Assembly: GCA_032718475.1 (NCBI GenBank)
Contig: JAUCBJ010007108.1
Span: forward strand, 1 to 64,000
Direction: 5' to 3'
Length of the DNA: 64,000 nt
DNA from: Nemertoderma westbladi
Lineage: Eukaryota > Xenacoelomorpha > Nemertodermatida > Nemertodermatidae
The translations under genes were made by a program, and so were the position numbers. Below the pieces are notes generated by a model. The model did no database searches. It was not told the DNA's origin and was given only the letters and a program-made list of their open reading frames with translations. Positions 42,886-53,859 of the stretch are shown here, one piece after another (position 1 is the first letter of the stretch; each line of letters begins with the position of its first letter).

Positions 42886-43535
42886 CTCACGCGTGTTTGT
42901 TTGTTTGTTTGATTGTTTGTTTGTACACACAACTTGTTCCACTTCATGTTGATGGAATTGGATGAAACTTTGATGATAGGTTCATTATCGGACCTAGTTG
43001 TGAATGCAAGGTTTTGGTTGCTAGGGACCTGTTGGTTGCGTAGCAACAGTTAATTAATTATAGAATGACCGATCATAATCGTAGAATTCACTCAATCAAA
43101 TTTCTGTCGACACCCCATAGGGAGCATCTATTGGACATGCTTTCTGCAAAATTTCGCTTTATTTCGTTCCGAATTGTAGGAGAAGATACATTTCTTACAA
43201 ACAGTGTTTTTTTTTACATACAATATATACTACTATATTGTGTACTTCGCCCAATGTTTCGATTTTCGTTATTAGGCTGCCCTGTATAGGCGCGTAATTT
43301 ATTACAACAATATTGGTAGCAATGGATCCGTCCATTATTGCCAGCTCTCGGCTGGCAAGCTTGTTATTATATTTAATAAATACAAAATATTCTGAAACAT
43401 TTTATTTATGTATGATTAGCTACGCAATAGAAATAGGCAAAGGCATACCGCTGTTGACCACATACTCATGAAATAAATAACTCGTTCTAGAATTAAATTC
43501 AAAGTTAAGTTCTAGTATTAAATATAATAAATGTA
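42886..43535. other. Spacer, no gene found
   Basis: Starts with a (GTTT)n-like run (about 42893-42922), then unique-looking AT-rich sequence. A 74-codon ORF (43065-43289) has no recognisable domain and ends in hydrophobic, Phe-rich sequence. I do not consider it a gene. Confidence 0.4.
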
Positions 43536-43922
43536 CTGATTGCGGCCAATTATTTCCAGTTTTTAATGTTTTTCACCCGGGTGAAAACATCTATCACCCG
43601 GGTGAAAAATATTTAAATGTTTAACTATTGACTTTCGTTTATTGTTTTGGTTAGAATAACATGCCATTGTAACCTGATCCTTTCCCTAAATGGATTAATA
43701 AGATTGGTCGAGATATTAATTCACCAAGAGTGGATTTGGATCCAAATGAGCTTTTGATATTATTTACAAGGAAACTAACTACATGTGTTCATAGTTCTGA
43801 TGTTTTTCACCCGGGTGATAAATGTTTTTCACCCGGGTGATAAATATTTTTCACCCGGGTGATAAATATTTTTCACCCGGGTGAAAAATAATTTAAAAAA
43901 TGGAATAATTGGCCGCAATCAG
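43536..43922. mobile_element. MITE with TIRs and six CACCCGGGTG palindromes (family C)
   Basis: The ends are CTGATTGCGGCCAATTATT at 43536 and its reverse complement ending at 43922; the similarity runs about 30 bp inward. Inside, the 10-bp palindrome CACCCGGGTG occurs six times (43574, 43595, 43808, 43830, 43852, 43874), each preceded by tttttc or tatc. The middle (about 43636-43730) contains the dispersed core (tttattgttttggttaga ... ttgtaacctgatcctttccc). No ORF and no clear target duplication. Confidence 0.75.
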
Positions 43923-46830
43923 CCACCGTATAAATGGCCTTCAGCGAAAGATAATTCTTGCAATCTTTGAACGCCCCATTGTTACATAATTGGAATCCTT
44001 GCAACACAAGTCTTCTAATATGAAAGTTCTATATGATAGTTCTTCTATATGAAAACAATTACGACTAAAGTGTCAATACAAATGAATCTAAACAATCAAC
44101 GGTAAAATCAACTACTATTTAATAAATTTCACACATAATTAACTAAATTAATGAAGCAATAGTTACATCTCAATCCTACCGTAAAGTCGTCTTCGTTAGC
44201 TGAGCAGTACTCATCTTCCTCCGAGGATATATCGTTGGCGTTGTCGATATATCGTTGTCGAATTTTCCATGTGTCCGAAATATCCGAATAGGGGCAATTA
44301 GTTTGTGAGCCGAGTGAACTGTGTACTGTGGAGTCATTATTAGATAGGCCAACTTGAAGCATTTGTGGAGTGCGGACTTCTGTGTACACCTTACTAGTAA
44401 GTGTAGGTGGGTTGCATTAATTTGAGATGGTCCTGTTGTTGAACTGAACCCTCATTGGCTCGGCCACACCATTAGGATGTATCGCATGCTGGACCCACAA
44501 CTACACTACACACCTCCACAGCTCGTGTTCAGCTATATTATCCCCGATTTATCCGCAGTATCCTGACCGGTGTCATTAAGTAGACCTTTCTGGGATGTCA
44601 ATGGCTGACCACGATAATTACTATGGGGAAGCGGTAATGGTGAACAATAATGGTCTACAATACCTTACCCAAGGCTACACAGGCCCTTAGGATTTAGTAG
44701 AAGGCTGTAGGCGTACTAAGTCCATTTTATATTTTAAAAAATTCATGTGGCTTATTTAAATATTATTATTTATTTCTATAATTTATTTCACATGCTTCTT
44801 CCGTTTCACATGTTTCAATAATTCCGATATTTTCCAACTGAAGTATTTCAATGCAATAAAAATAAAATGTTAACGAACTGAAGCCATTTATTTGTGTCAT
44901 AAAAAAGCTACAGCTAACATAAGGTCGTTCTAGAAAAAAATAGTTGATATTTTGAAAAACACATAAAATTTTAAAGTTTATAAGTTATGATGAAGGTTAA
45001 TTTAATAACTTGAATTTCATAAAACCATAGGAAAACATTCAAAGGAATTTAAGATTTAAAAATATATTCAGTAACTAAGATATTGGGTGCAATTGTCCGG
45101 GGGGGGGGGGGGGGGGGGCAATTGTCCGGGGAGCAATAATTGTCCGGCGGGCAATTGTCCGGTCTCCTAAATATAGGCCTAGTCTTGTGTAGAACGAAAA
45201 ATATAGACAGACCAATCAATATCATGCAATAAAAATAAAAATGTATACGATATTTCGAGTCTGCGTGACTCTTATTCATGTATTATTTTTATATAGCTAT
45301 ATATGTACATATATATTATGTTGAATACATATATAAATTATATAACCCTAAATCTTGTGGTGATGTTAGTGAAAAAAAAAATGGGGCCCCAGGCCACACT
45401 TAATGCCGAGTAAACAACCCTCGTTGCGCTCGCTCGGTACATAAATATACATTCTGGTCATAACGCTATAAAGTACCGGTACTAGGCTTACTTTTCACAC
45501 TACAGTATGATGTAAATAAATATTGCTTGTGTCATATAAGATTGGCTTTACGAAAATAATAACTCCTCAGTACTGTAGTTCATTTCTACCTTGTTCTTCG
45601 AGCTCCATTAGGCCTACTCAACAAATTATAAATATGGGCGATGAATATTTAGTAATAGGCCCTAATGTATATCGGTTTATTTGTAATTTATCATGTAACA
45701 TGTATCAATTTGTTGTAGGCCTACTGTTGTATGCCACGCTGTAAAGTACAGGTAGTATCCTAAATAAAATGAGCTACTGTAGGCTAATTAGCTAGCTAAT
45801 TGGTGAGATAATTTTATTTTAGAATATCACAATGCAGTAGTATGAAGTAGTTTCTTTAGTAACACCAGTCAGTGATTTTACATAGTCAATTTTGTTTACA
45901 TTAGGCAGCAGCTTATTTCTGACCATAACTTCGCGAGTTTTGATCGTAGGGAGCAGATTTGGGGTTCATTCTGTTCGGAATATAACAACTTTATTCAAAT
46001 CCATTTCCAATTTTATAATAATATAGATACAGGAATAGAAAAAATACATTTTTTTAATAATTGTGTTTCAACATTCGAGATTTTTAACTCCAATAGAGCA
46101 ATAATTGCTGGTTCGGTTTAAAAATATATGGGTTTTTAGAGGTTTTTATTTCGCAGCATTGTGATAATTACGCCTCAAATGCATCCAAATCGTTGTTTTT
46201 GTGTAATTCAAAAAAACATGAAGATTATGGAATCTTTATTTGAAACACTTAACGGAAACCACTGGCTAAAAACCGCGAGTATAACGTAGCCTACACTGTA
46301 CAACACTCTTTATATACAGTATATGCCTACGTCTTATTATTTGCTTTACCACCTTAACTTCGGTTTATTCCCGTTGTTATGTGGTTTTGGGCTACTTTGG
46401 ACGAACATCCATCGGGGATAATTGATCCGGGACCGGGATAATGTTCCAGAGGTTGTGTGGTTTCGAGCCCTAGAAGTGGACCGGGGAAGTATTCGTCTCA
46501 GCACGGAAGCTGCTGTTAAGGGCTAGCCAGATCCCATTCCTACTGTACCTTACATCCACAAATGTTCGTCTAATTTGTACCAGTTTCCACGGGGGTTTAC
46601 CCTGTACAGTATGTGTAGGCCTAAACTGTGGTTCTGGTTGAGGGTGGACCGCACTGGAAATCATTTTGTCTGACCTTTGTATATATTTTGTATCTCTGTA
46701 TCTATTTTGTATATGTATACAGATTTTCACCCCGTTTTACTACATTCAGTGCTTATTGGAAACACCTAGGTGTAATTGTGCCACATTAATTACAATAATA
46801 TTGTATAATATATTAACTTGAATATCATTA
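43923..46830. other. Intergenic region, no firm gene
   Basis: Mostly AT-rich. It holds a G run with repeats of caattgtccggg at 45089-45162. A diverged half copy of the 18321 hairpin element lies at 45405-45520 (gcgctcgctcggtacataaat ... gtcataacgct). Short chance ORFs only. Confidence 0.4.
45405..45520. repeat. Half copy of the hairpin element of 18321-18478
   Basis: Aligns in reverse orientation with 18321-18428: accc-cgtt, cgctcgctcggtacataaat, ggtcataacgct, aaagta and tgatgtaaata appear in the same order and spacing. The second arm is missing. Confidence 0.65.
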
Positions 46831-46832
46831 CA

Positions 46833-47068
46833 ATAAAGTCGGAATGTAATAATAATAAATGAATTGTTGTGGGGTGAGTGACGGTGAATTAAATATATAA
46901 TGTAGATAGGACAATATGATAATGCTCTCCATAGCGAAAAATATCAACCGACCCTGTTGGGGCTCGAAACCTAGGTACCGGGTTCGAGCCCCAACAGGGT
47001 CGGTTGATATTTTTCGCTATGGAGAGCATTATCATATTGTCCTATCTACATTATAAAGTCGGAATGTA
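46833..47068. mobile_element. Perfect hairpin element flanked by a 16-bp direct repeat
   Basis: Arms 46896-46970 and 46981-47055 are reverse complements with no mismatch I can see, around a ~10-base loop (acctaggtac). ATAAAGTCGGAATGTA occurs at 46833-46848 and 47053-47068, so the hairpin lies between direct repeats. One arm contains gggttcgagcccc, which resembles the tRNA T-arm/B-box, but no full tRNA cloverleaf can be drawn. This is a MITE-like or tRNA-related foldback element; no ORF. Confidence 0.7.
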
Positions 47069-47289
47069 TTAAACATGACATCATGAAATATTATTCAGGG
47101 CCACCTGTTGTCTGCTGCTTCAATTGCTTCTGGATTTACTTATACCAGCGGTGGTTGCCATAAGTCCGTATTGTGTTGCATCCTAACCCGTTATTTACAG
47201 TATTGTCTTATTTTATATTTATTATTAATCTTGCAATGGGACATTAGACTAATTGTTTCTTTCATTGTTAGTAACTATAACAACAAAAC

Positions 47290-47344
47290 ATGTCTGAAAG
47301 TGGAAGCATTACCAATCCCCAACCTCGACAGACAACTACCGGTC
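47290..47344 (+). CDS. SCAMP5: SCAMP candidate first coding exon
   Basis: ATG at 47290, 18 codons plus one base ([10 protein letters not shown]...), then a strong donor GTAAGT at 47345. Its phase-1 end matches the phase of the next exon. No homology supports it, since this end of the family is variable; the call rests on phase and splice site. Confidence 0.45.
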
Positions 47345-50300
47345 GTAAGTATATTACCGTAATAATTTAGAACCTTTAAAATTGGAGAGAACTGGGGGAA
47401 AATGGACGCAAATCCAATATCGACAAATTAATTAATATTAAATTATATTAATTAAATGAAAGGAGCAGGTTGCAATGGTACATTACTCTCACCAAAAGAG
47501 TAAACGAAATTTAATAGGTATATTTTTGCAAGTAAATCAGCTGTCATTTGCTTCGATTTTCCTTTGGAGAGGAATTAATTATGATTGCGTCCAGAGTCCC
47601 TCCCCCCGTATCCGTTCAAGTGCTATCGGGAGTTTCCCAAGGCGTCCTTTAATACGGCTTGGAGTTTCCACATCAATTAATTACATTCTAAAAAATACAT
47701 AGGGCTACAGTACTGTAACTTAATGTTCTATACAAACTGACTATAATTTCAAGGTAGATTTAACTTTGGATTAAATATTTAAGTCGTGGAAAAGTTCCTG
47801 AATTTTTTTGTGTATACCATGAACTACAGTAGGATATAATACACTGCAGTATATTCCAGTACATGGTGTGGGTGTTAATTAAACATAATTAACGTTTATT
47901 AGGTCGAATGAACAACTTTCCGCCGCTCCCAAAATGTTTCCCATGTGGTCCCTGTTTCTATCAAGATATCAATCTCGAAATACCCCAGAACAACCAACGT
48001 TTAGTCAGATACATGTATTACTTATGGATTTGTAAGTTGAGGATTGCAGTATTATTATATGTTTTACAAATTATGCAGTCGTCATGGTTACAGATTTCGA
48101 ATAAATCAGATACAAAACTCTCATTTCGTGTCAATCATCATCGTTCGCAAAGGTAAAATATAGTTTCATTTTCGGAATTAAAATAAAAAAAGACAATCTT
48201 CTTATCTCAAAATTTGTTTACTCTAAATGTGGAAGATGTTATTCTTATTTTATTATATCACGTATTCTAGCCTATTACGATTATCACAATTTATTTTTAC
48301 TGTATTAGAAGACAATGATTACTGTAGGCCTACAAGTACAATACATAAACACTGTACTGTGTAGGTGTAGTCCTACTCACTGGACAGTAGATAATCCATG
48401 GTCTTTTTGTTATAATTAATAGTTTATTCCGTGACGCTACTGTGTAATGTTGTTGGGGCCCTGTTGTATCTGGTCCTGGCCCCTAGCTCGGCCTCTCACA
48501 CTGGAACCATGATGGCTATCGCAGTGGTGTTCGCCTTTCTATTCACACCAGCTTCTTATCTCTGTTGGTTCCGCCCAATATATAAAGCTTTCAGGTTAGT
48601 TCTTTGGAAGCGCGCCTATTTATTTAACTTAAAAGTTAAAACGCTTTGTAAGATATTGAGACCTGCTTGTGTATGATCTTGGGCTGTGGCGGCCTCATGG
48701 GGCTGCAATAGTAGGCCCGTAAGGGTAGTGCTAGGCTAGGATACAGCAGCAGTAGGCCCCTAAGGGTAGTGCTAGGCTAGGATACAGCAGCAGTAGGCCC
48801 CTAAGGGTAGTGCTAGGCTAGGATACAGCAGCAGTAGGCCCCTAAGGGTAGTGCTAGGCTAGGATACAGCAGCAGTAGGCCCCTAAGGGTAGTGCTAGGC
48901 TAGGATACAGCAGCAGTAGGCTCCTAAGGGTAGTGCTAGAGTAGGATACTGCAGCAGAGTAGGCCCCTAAGGGTAGTGCTAGGCTAGGATACTGCAGCAG
49001 TAGGCCCCTAAGGGTAGTGCTAGGCTAGGATACAGCAGCAGTAGGCCCCTAAGGGTAGTGCTAGGCTAGGATACTGCAGCAGTAGGCCCCTAAAGGTAGT
49101 GCTAGGCTAGGATACAGCAGCAGTAGGCCTCTAAGGGCAGTGCTAGGCTAGGATTCAGCAGCAGTAGGCCCCTAAGGGTACTGCTAGGCAAGGATACTGC
49201 AGCAGTAGCCTCCCTTAGTGTATCAGTGAATTTATATTTCGCGAAGGTATATTTGAAATTAAACGGCAATATTTGAATTATAACCTCTAACTTTTTTGTT
49301 TATGAATACTATCGAACGCTGAACTTGCGAAATGTGCCCCCTATCATTGAAAGCTTTCATCCTTACTTTAACCTTTTTGATAATATAACTTTCGCATAAC
49401 CTTCGGTAGCTTTCGTTGGGTAATTGTCTTCTTTCAGAACTATCCTGAACAGCATTAACTTTTTTTTAATGAAGCTGCTTAATGCCGGACTTATACGTTT
49501 TTGAATATAAAATTTTAATACAAACATTTTAGTTAACTCGTTCATTCATATCACCATGATGGGTATAAATGGCATGGGGAGTGTAACTATCCCTATATTC
49601 ATCCGATTACACTACCTCGGCCTACTACTGTAATTTAGTTGGCTGCTGCAGCTTGTCAGGCTGCAACACAATACAGCAACTGCAACACAATACAGCAACT
49701 GCAACACAATACAGCAACTGCAACACAATACAGCAACTGCAACACAATACAGCAACTGCAACACAATACAGCAACTGCAACACAATACAGCAACTGCAAC
49801 ACAATACAGCAACTGCAACACAATACAGCAACTGCAACACAATACATCAACTGCAACACAATACAGCAACTGCAACACAATACAGCAACTGCAACACAAT
49901 ACAGCAACTGCAACACAAACAGCAACTGCAACACAATACAGCAACTGCAACACAATACAGCAACTGCAACACAATACATCAACTGCAACACAAACAGCAA
50001 CTGCAACACAATACAGCAACTGCAACACAATACAGCAACTGCAACACAATACAGCAACTGCAACACAATACATCAACTGCAACACAATACAGCAACTGCA
50101 ACACAATACAGCAACTGCAACACAATACAGCAACTGCAACACAAACAGCAACTGCAACACAAACAGCAACTGCAACACAATACAGCAACTGCAACACAAT
50201 ACAGCAACTGCAACACAATACAGCAACTGCAACACAATACAGCAACTGCAACACAATACAGCAACTGCAACACAATACAGCAACTGCAACACAATACAGC

Positions 50301-50491
50301 AACTGCAACACAAACAGCAACTGCAACACAATACAGCAACTGCAACACAATACAGCAACTGCAACAAATGTTTCAATATTAAATTTCAGATCTGATAGCT
50401 CCTTCAATTTCTTTCTCTTCTTCTTTATATTTTTTGTTCAAATTGTTGTCAACATTGTTGAAGCGGTTGGTGTTGCTCAATTCGGCTCGTG
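47290..50491 (+). CDS. SCAMP5: SCAMP5-like secretory carrier membrane protein, spliced, 3' end missing
   Basis: Four exons can be joined with consistent phases: 47290-47344 (candidate), 47903-48031, 48423-48594 and 50390-50491. The product has the SCAMP core: NNFPPLP...GPCFYQD, YYLW before the first membrane span, a second span, the conserved [11 protein letters not shown] loop, SDSSFNF, and a third span. SCAMPs are four-span proteins of the trans-Golgi and recycling vesicles that act in exocytosis and membrane traffic. The N-terminus is short, with no NPF repeats, as in SCAMP5 and unlike SCAMP1-3. The fourth span and the C-terminal tail are not in the sequence up to 50491, and I could not find them downstream. 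They may lie past the transposons or outside the window. Intron 3 (48595-50389) holds two minisatellites. Confidence 0.85.
47903..48031 (+). CDS. SCAMP5: SCAMP exon with NNFPPLP and YYLW motifs
   Basis: Acceptor AG at 47901-47902, donor GTAAGT at 48032. Encodes the cytosolic segment NNFPPLP..., GPCFYQD and the start of the first membrane span; it ends in phase 1. Confidence 0.9.
48423..48594 (+). CDS. SCAMP5: SCAMP exon with membrane spans 1-2 and the [10 protein letters not shown] loop
   Basis: Acceptor AG at 48421-48422, donor GTTAGT at 48595. Joined in phase, the junction reads YYLWI-F-YSVTLL, as expected for SCAMPs. It ends in AG, which the next exon's A completes to Arg. Confidence 0.9.
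48700..49215. repeat. 41-bp minisatellite in SCAMP intron 3, about 12 copies
   Basis: The unit (cagcagcagtaggcccct+aagggtagtgctaggctaggata) repeats with few variants (actgcagcag for acagcagcag; single changes in later units). It lies about 105 bp downstream of the exon's donor site. Confidence 0.95.
49663..50368. repeat. 19-bp minisatellite in SCAMP intron 3, about 37 copies
   Basis: The unit cagcaactgcaacacaata is repeated, with a 17-bp variant lacking 'ta' and a 'catcaactg' variant, up to 21 bases before the acceptor of the next exon. All frames on both strands stay open, giving poly-(Gln/Thr/Ala/Asn) and poly-(Val/Leu/Cys) phantom ORFs. One of these phantom frames runs through the acceptor into the true SCAMP exon. 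Confidence 0.97.
50390..50491 (+). CDS. SCAMP5: SCAMP exon with SDSSFNF and membrane span 3
   Basis: Acceptor tttcag at 50384-50389, donor GTAAGT at 50492. Encodes (R)[17 protein letters not shown]...[10 protein letters not shown](W), the conserved start of SCAMP span 3, and ends in phase 2. Confidence 0.9.
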
Positions 50492-51365
50492 GTAAGTGAA
50501 CTAATTTAATTACATTAGGCCTATATCTTTATATGTTTTATTAAGTTTATCCGTCAGATGTACAAGCGGGAACAGTAACTAATGTACAGTAACACGTTCG
50601 TGGGGGCTTCCGTAGAGGTAGGCCTACAATTAGTGGACGTAGTCATTCGCCCCCTGCCTAACGGTGGACAGATGAATTATAGAAGACTGTCTTTGTGTAG
50701 AATTTCTAAACATTTATAGACTACAATGTGTACCTTGTTTGGTTCCATTTCATCAAAGATTGACCGACGTATTTTCGACAACGGCGGCGGGTGGACCCAC
50801 TACTTATACCCCTACGCTAAGGCACAACTAAAGCTCGCCCCACATGATCCAAGCTGTAAAAGCTCTGTTTATGACTATGTGTCCCCTTGCATCTACATGA
50901 AGGTGAAATGTCAGTGTAGGCCTATACATACTTGATATGCAGTAGTACAACGTGGGTGCAAAAGGTACGATATTTCAATTTGGCGTGTCGTTTCAGCCTA
51001 TGGAAGATTTCTGGGCTTCTAATTGGCTGTTCTGCAAATAAGCTCACCTCATTGGCTAACACCCTCCCTTAGCAAAAAGGGGTTTCGGTTGAGCGTAATT
51101 TGCCAAAAGGGGTTTTGCTTGGGGTAAATGACTGTTTTATAGTGAAATACGGGCATTACTGCACTAAACCTTGGGTACCCATAGTTTGACTAAATCTTTT
51201 CATATTACTCTTTTCATATATTTCAAGGCTTTTATCATGAGGATTTTTTCTAGAACAAATATTTCACCTTCTGACAGTAGGTTGATATTTTTTCCAAAAA
51301 ATGTTCTAAAAAAAATGTGTTCTAGAACAAAAATAATCATCAAAATTTATAGCTAACACGTGTTC
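50492..51365. other. Presumed SCAMP intron or spacer, no exon found
   Basis: I looked for the expected next SCAMP exon (a GW.. segment followed by span 4) and did not find it. A 69-codon ORF at 50726-50935 has no recognisable domain. The end of the stretch (about 51285-51365) carries tgtgttctagaaca and ctaacacgtgttc motifs that recur at 52762-53020. Confidence 0.4.
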
Positions 51366-52761
51366 GGTATTACTACACCTTGGGTCACACCAGACAAATG
51401 TTTTATAGTGTTTTAAGCGTACTGTAACAATAGTAATTGAATTCTAGAATGTTTTATATTTATTATAACCACTTGCACAAAGTGCATAACTGTCGAATAA
51501 CAGTACTTTGTCGCTATGAGTGATGTTTCACGTCATTCACATTTAAGATTGTCGAATGATTTAAATATAAAGTAAATTGGTGCAAAATTATGCTCTGAAG
51601 AGAATGCAATTAACTATGCACAGTCATCCGGATTGTTACCTTCTGCAAACGCTGAATCAACATGTAAGTCAGAAGGATGTACTTATAGTGCATACATTTG
51701 GAGGAGAATGAGATATGGATTTCCTAGGTTGACCTGGCGCTGTAGGGGACCTCACAAACATCAAAGATCAGCTCGTGAAGGTACGTGGTTCAGTTCGAGT
51801 TCTAATTTGCTTGTGGAGCAAATTTTCTGGATCATGTTCTTTTTTATAATCAACATGTCCGCTAGAGTCACACTACGATTGCTTGATGGACTGGTAGGAA
51901 AGTCTATGACTAAGATAGTGGATTGGCAAAATTACATTAGAGAGCTGTTCGCAAAAGACAAAGATAACGCTGAGCTAATGGGGGGAGTTGGGGAAACAGT
52001 ACAAATCGACGAATCATTGTTTCGTGGAAGAAGAAAATATAAACGTGGGCGAAGACTTCTAGGAGATGTACTGTACCTTTCAAAAAGCGTAATCGAAAGA
52101 TAAAACATAAGGTTGTAGGAACTAGATCTAACAATTATGGTACTATGGTTGTTGGACCCTGGATTTTTGGCATAGCTTGGAAGCGACCGGATCGAGAAGT
52201 AGACGTTAGAATGTTCATAGTTAAAAGAAGGAACATGAGAACCTTGCGTCCGATTCTAGAGAGCAATGTCAAAGGTGGTACAACGATATTTAGCGACGAA
52301 TGGGCTGCATACTGCGGCAAAACTGTTGGGATAACTAGCAAACGTTTTCCATGGAAAGCCTGTGACGGTAGCGGTAAATACTTCCACAAACACGTAAACC
52401 ACAGTAAGAAGGGGCGTGGTAGATTCGTAGACCAGATCACCGGAGCGAACACGCAACTTATAGAAGGATTATGGGGACATGCCAAACTTATGATAATGTA
52501 GCAACGGAAAGGCACTAGATTGAATTTACTTCAAAGTCACCTAGATGAGTATCGGTGGAGGATGCTTCACAAACGTTCACCGTTTAACGACCTTATTGAA
52601 TTAGTAAAGCAAGAGTATCCAATTAACTAACTGTTAATATACATTCTAGAACAATTATCTATTTATTAATATACATTGTAGAACAATATTAGTATTCTTA
52701 AATAACCTATTTATGTATTAAAAAAAAATTTCGTAGGTGTGACCCAAGGTGTAGTAATACC
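51366..52761 (+). mobile_element. Merlin DNA transposon, 1396 bp
   Basis: The ends GGTATTACTACACCTTGG... at 51366-51391 and the exact inverse at 52736-52761 form 26-bp TIRs. CACGTGTTC at 51357-51365 and 52762-52770 is a perfect 9-bp target duplication. Merlin elements typically make 8-9-bp duplications, and the internal gene is of the IS1595/IS1016-like transposase type, so both lines of evidence agree. Confidence 0.93.
51516..52630 (+). pseudogene. Merlin transposase (IS1595/ISXO2-like DDE), disrupted
   Basis: The frame starts at ATG 51516 and is interrupted by TAA at 51573-51575, a frameshift at about 52095-52145 and TAG at 52499-52501; it ends at TAA 52628-52630. Recognisable parts are an N-terminal Cys motif (STCKSEGC), the first catalytic Asp in VQIDESLF followed by GRRKYKRGR, the second in IFSDEWAAY, and the C-terminal N..IEGLWGHAK region with the acidic residue. 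The reader-independent DDE motifs and length (~370 codons) match Merlin. It would cut and paste the element, but this copy cannot make an intact enzyme. Confidence 0.9.
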
Positions 52762-52770
52762 CACGTGTTC

Positions 52771-53021
52771 TAACATTTATAAAAAAAGTAGAAAAAAACT
52801 AGCTAACTATAGTATAAAAAATATAAAATTTGTAAAAAGATTTATCAAAATTGACAACTAACACGTGTTCTATAACATATTATAAAAAAAGGTAGAAAAA
52901 TCTAGCTAGTATAAAAAATGTGTTCTAGAACAACAAAAAATGTGTTCTAGAACAACAAAAACTGTGTTCTAGAACAAATATATTTTTTCAAAATTGATAG
53001 CTAACACGTGTTCTTTATAAC
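52771..53021. repeat. Satellite-like array with CTAACACGTGTTCT units
   Basis: The phrase ctaacacgtgttct occurs at about 52855 and 53000, and tgtgttctagaaca three times in between; the same words flank the Merlin insertion on its left. Merlin therefore landed in a pre-existing repeat that contains its target sequence. Confidence 0.6.
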
Positions 53022-53532
53022 AGATACATCAGCCACCTTAATCGACAACATATTAACTAACTTATCAGGTTCAATGAACTCCGGCGTTTTAGTATCTGCA
53101 ATTTCTGACCACCTCCCTATATTTCTGCATGTAGACAGATGTGCCAAAATCAACAAAATCAAAAATTAAACAAATTTACACACGAAAATGAAATGATAGT
53201 AAGAAAAAAGAAGCATTTTTATCACAAGTTCAGGCTACGAACTGGGAAGACATCTACTTTTATACTAACCTCAATAACGCTTATGATGTGTTTATAAATC
53301 GCTACAGGAAATCTATAACCAGAATTTCCCCCTTTGGTTGACTGAATGACTTATAAATGCGACAAAAAAACGTGATTGTTTATATGCAAAATACTTAAAA
53401 AACCCAAACTCAGAAAGATTATCAATATACACTAAATACCGTAATGCTTTAAAGTCCATCATACGTAATGCAAAAAAGGAATACTTTAGTATACAATTAG
53501 ACTGTAAAAAATCAAATATTAATTTAATCATG
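53022..53532 (+). pseudogene. LINE ORF2 fragment: end of endonuclease and linker
   Basis: The translation reads SATLIDNILTN ... SGVLVSAISDHLPIFL, the C-terminal signature of an APE-type LINE endonuclease (ending in SDH-P). A frame-broken linker follows (NWEDIYFYTNLNNAYDVF, YRNALKSIIRNAKKEYF). This organisation fits CR1/Jockey-clade non-LTR elements. It stops at about 53532 with ..SNINLIM. The expected continuation WKSINLLIRR is found 7.5 kb away at 61098, so one LINE appears to have been split. It is 5'-truncated and carries several stops. Confidence 0.8.
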
Positions 53533-53859
53533 GACCATTTAATCAATTTATCATTACCAATTTTTCCGTTTTACTAAAATTGTAAGTAAGTAAGTAAGTA
53601 AGTTGTAAAAATCTTAGTAAAATTGGCGATACCATTATCATGAAATTATACGAAATAATTATTATTTGGTAAATCACAATCACATTTAATAGTGTCTCGG
53701 GGATACAATCATAAGAGATAGTCAGTCACGTATAGTGGGGTCGCTTAAGGTGAAAATCGTTAATTGCCGGACAAAAGCATGAAAATATGACTATATATGT
53801 AAAAAAATGTGTAGATTAATCTGAGCCTGTGTACCAAAAAAATTGACTACTTCCCTAGC

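Noticed and set aside
44129-44389. 86-codon minus-strand ORF with an acidic, Ser-rich translation and possible splice borders (about 44181-44375)
   Set aside because: It reads somewhat like an exon, but the acceptor has no pyrimidine tract, no partner exon was found, and nothing in it is recognisable.
46950-47010. Possible tRNA gene from the gggttcgagcccc word
   Set aside because: Only a T-arm-like stem within a perfect hairpin; no acceptor, D or anticodon arms can be drawn.
49612-50407. ORFs of about 250-280 codons on both strands
   Set aside because: Frames through the 19-bp minisatellite. Only the last 33 codons of one plus-strand ORF (from 50390) are real and belong to a SCAMP exon.
50726-50935. 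69-codon ORF as the missing SCAMP exon
   Set aside because: It has no fourth membrane span and none of the conserved SCAMP C-terminal residues.
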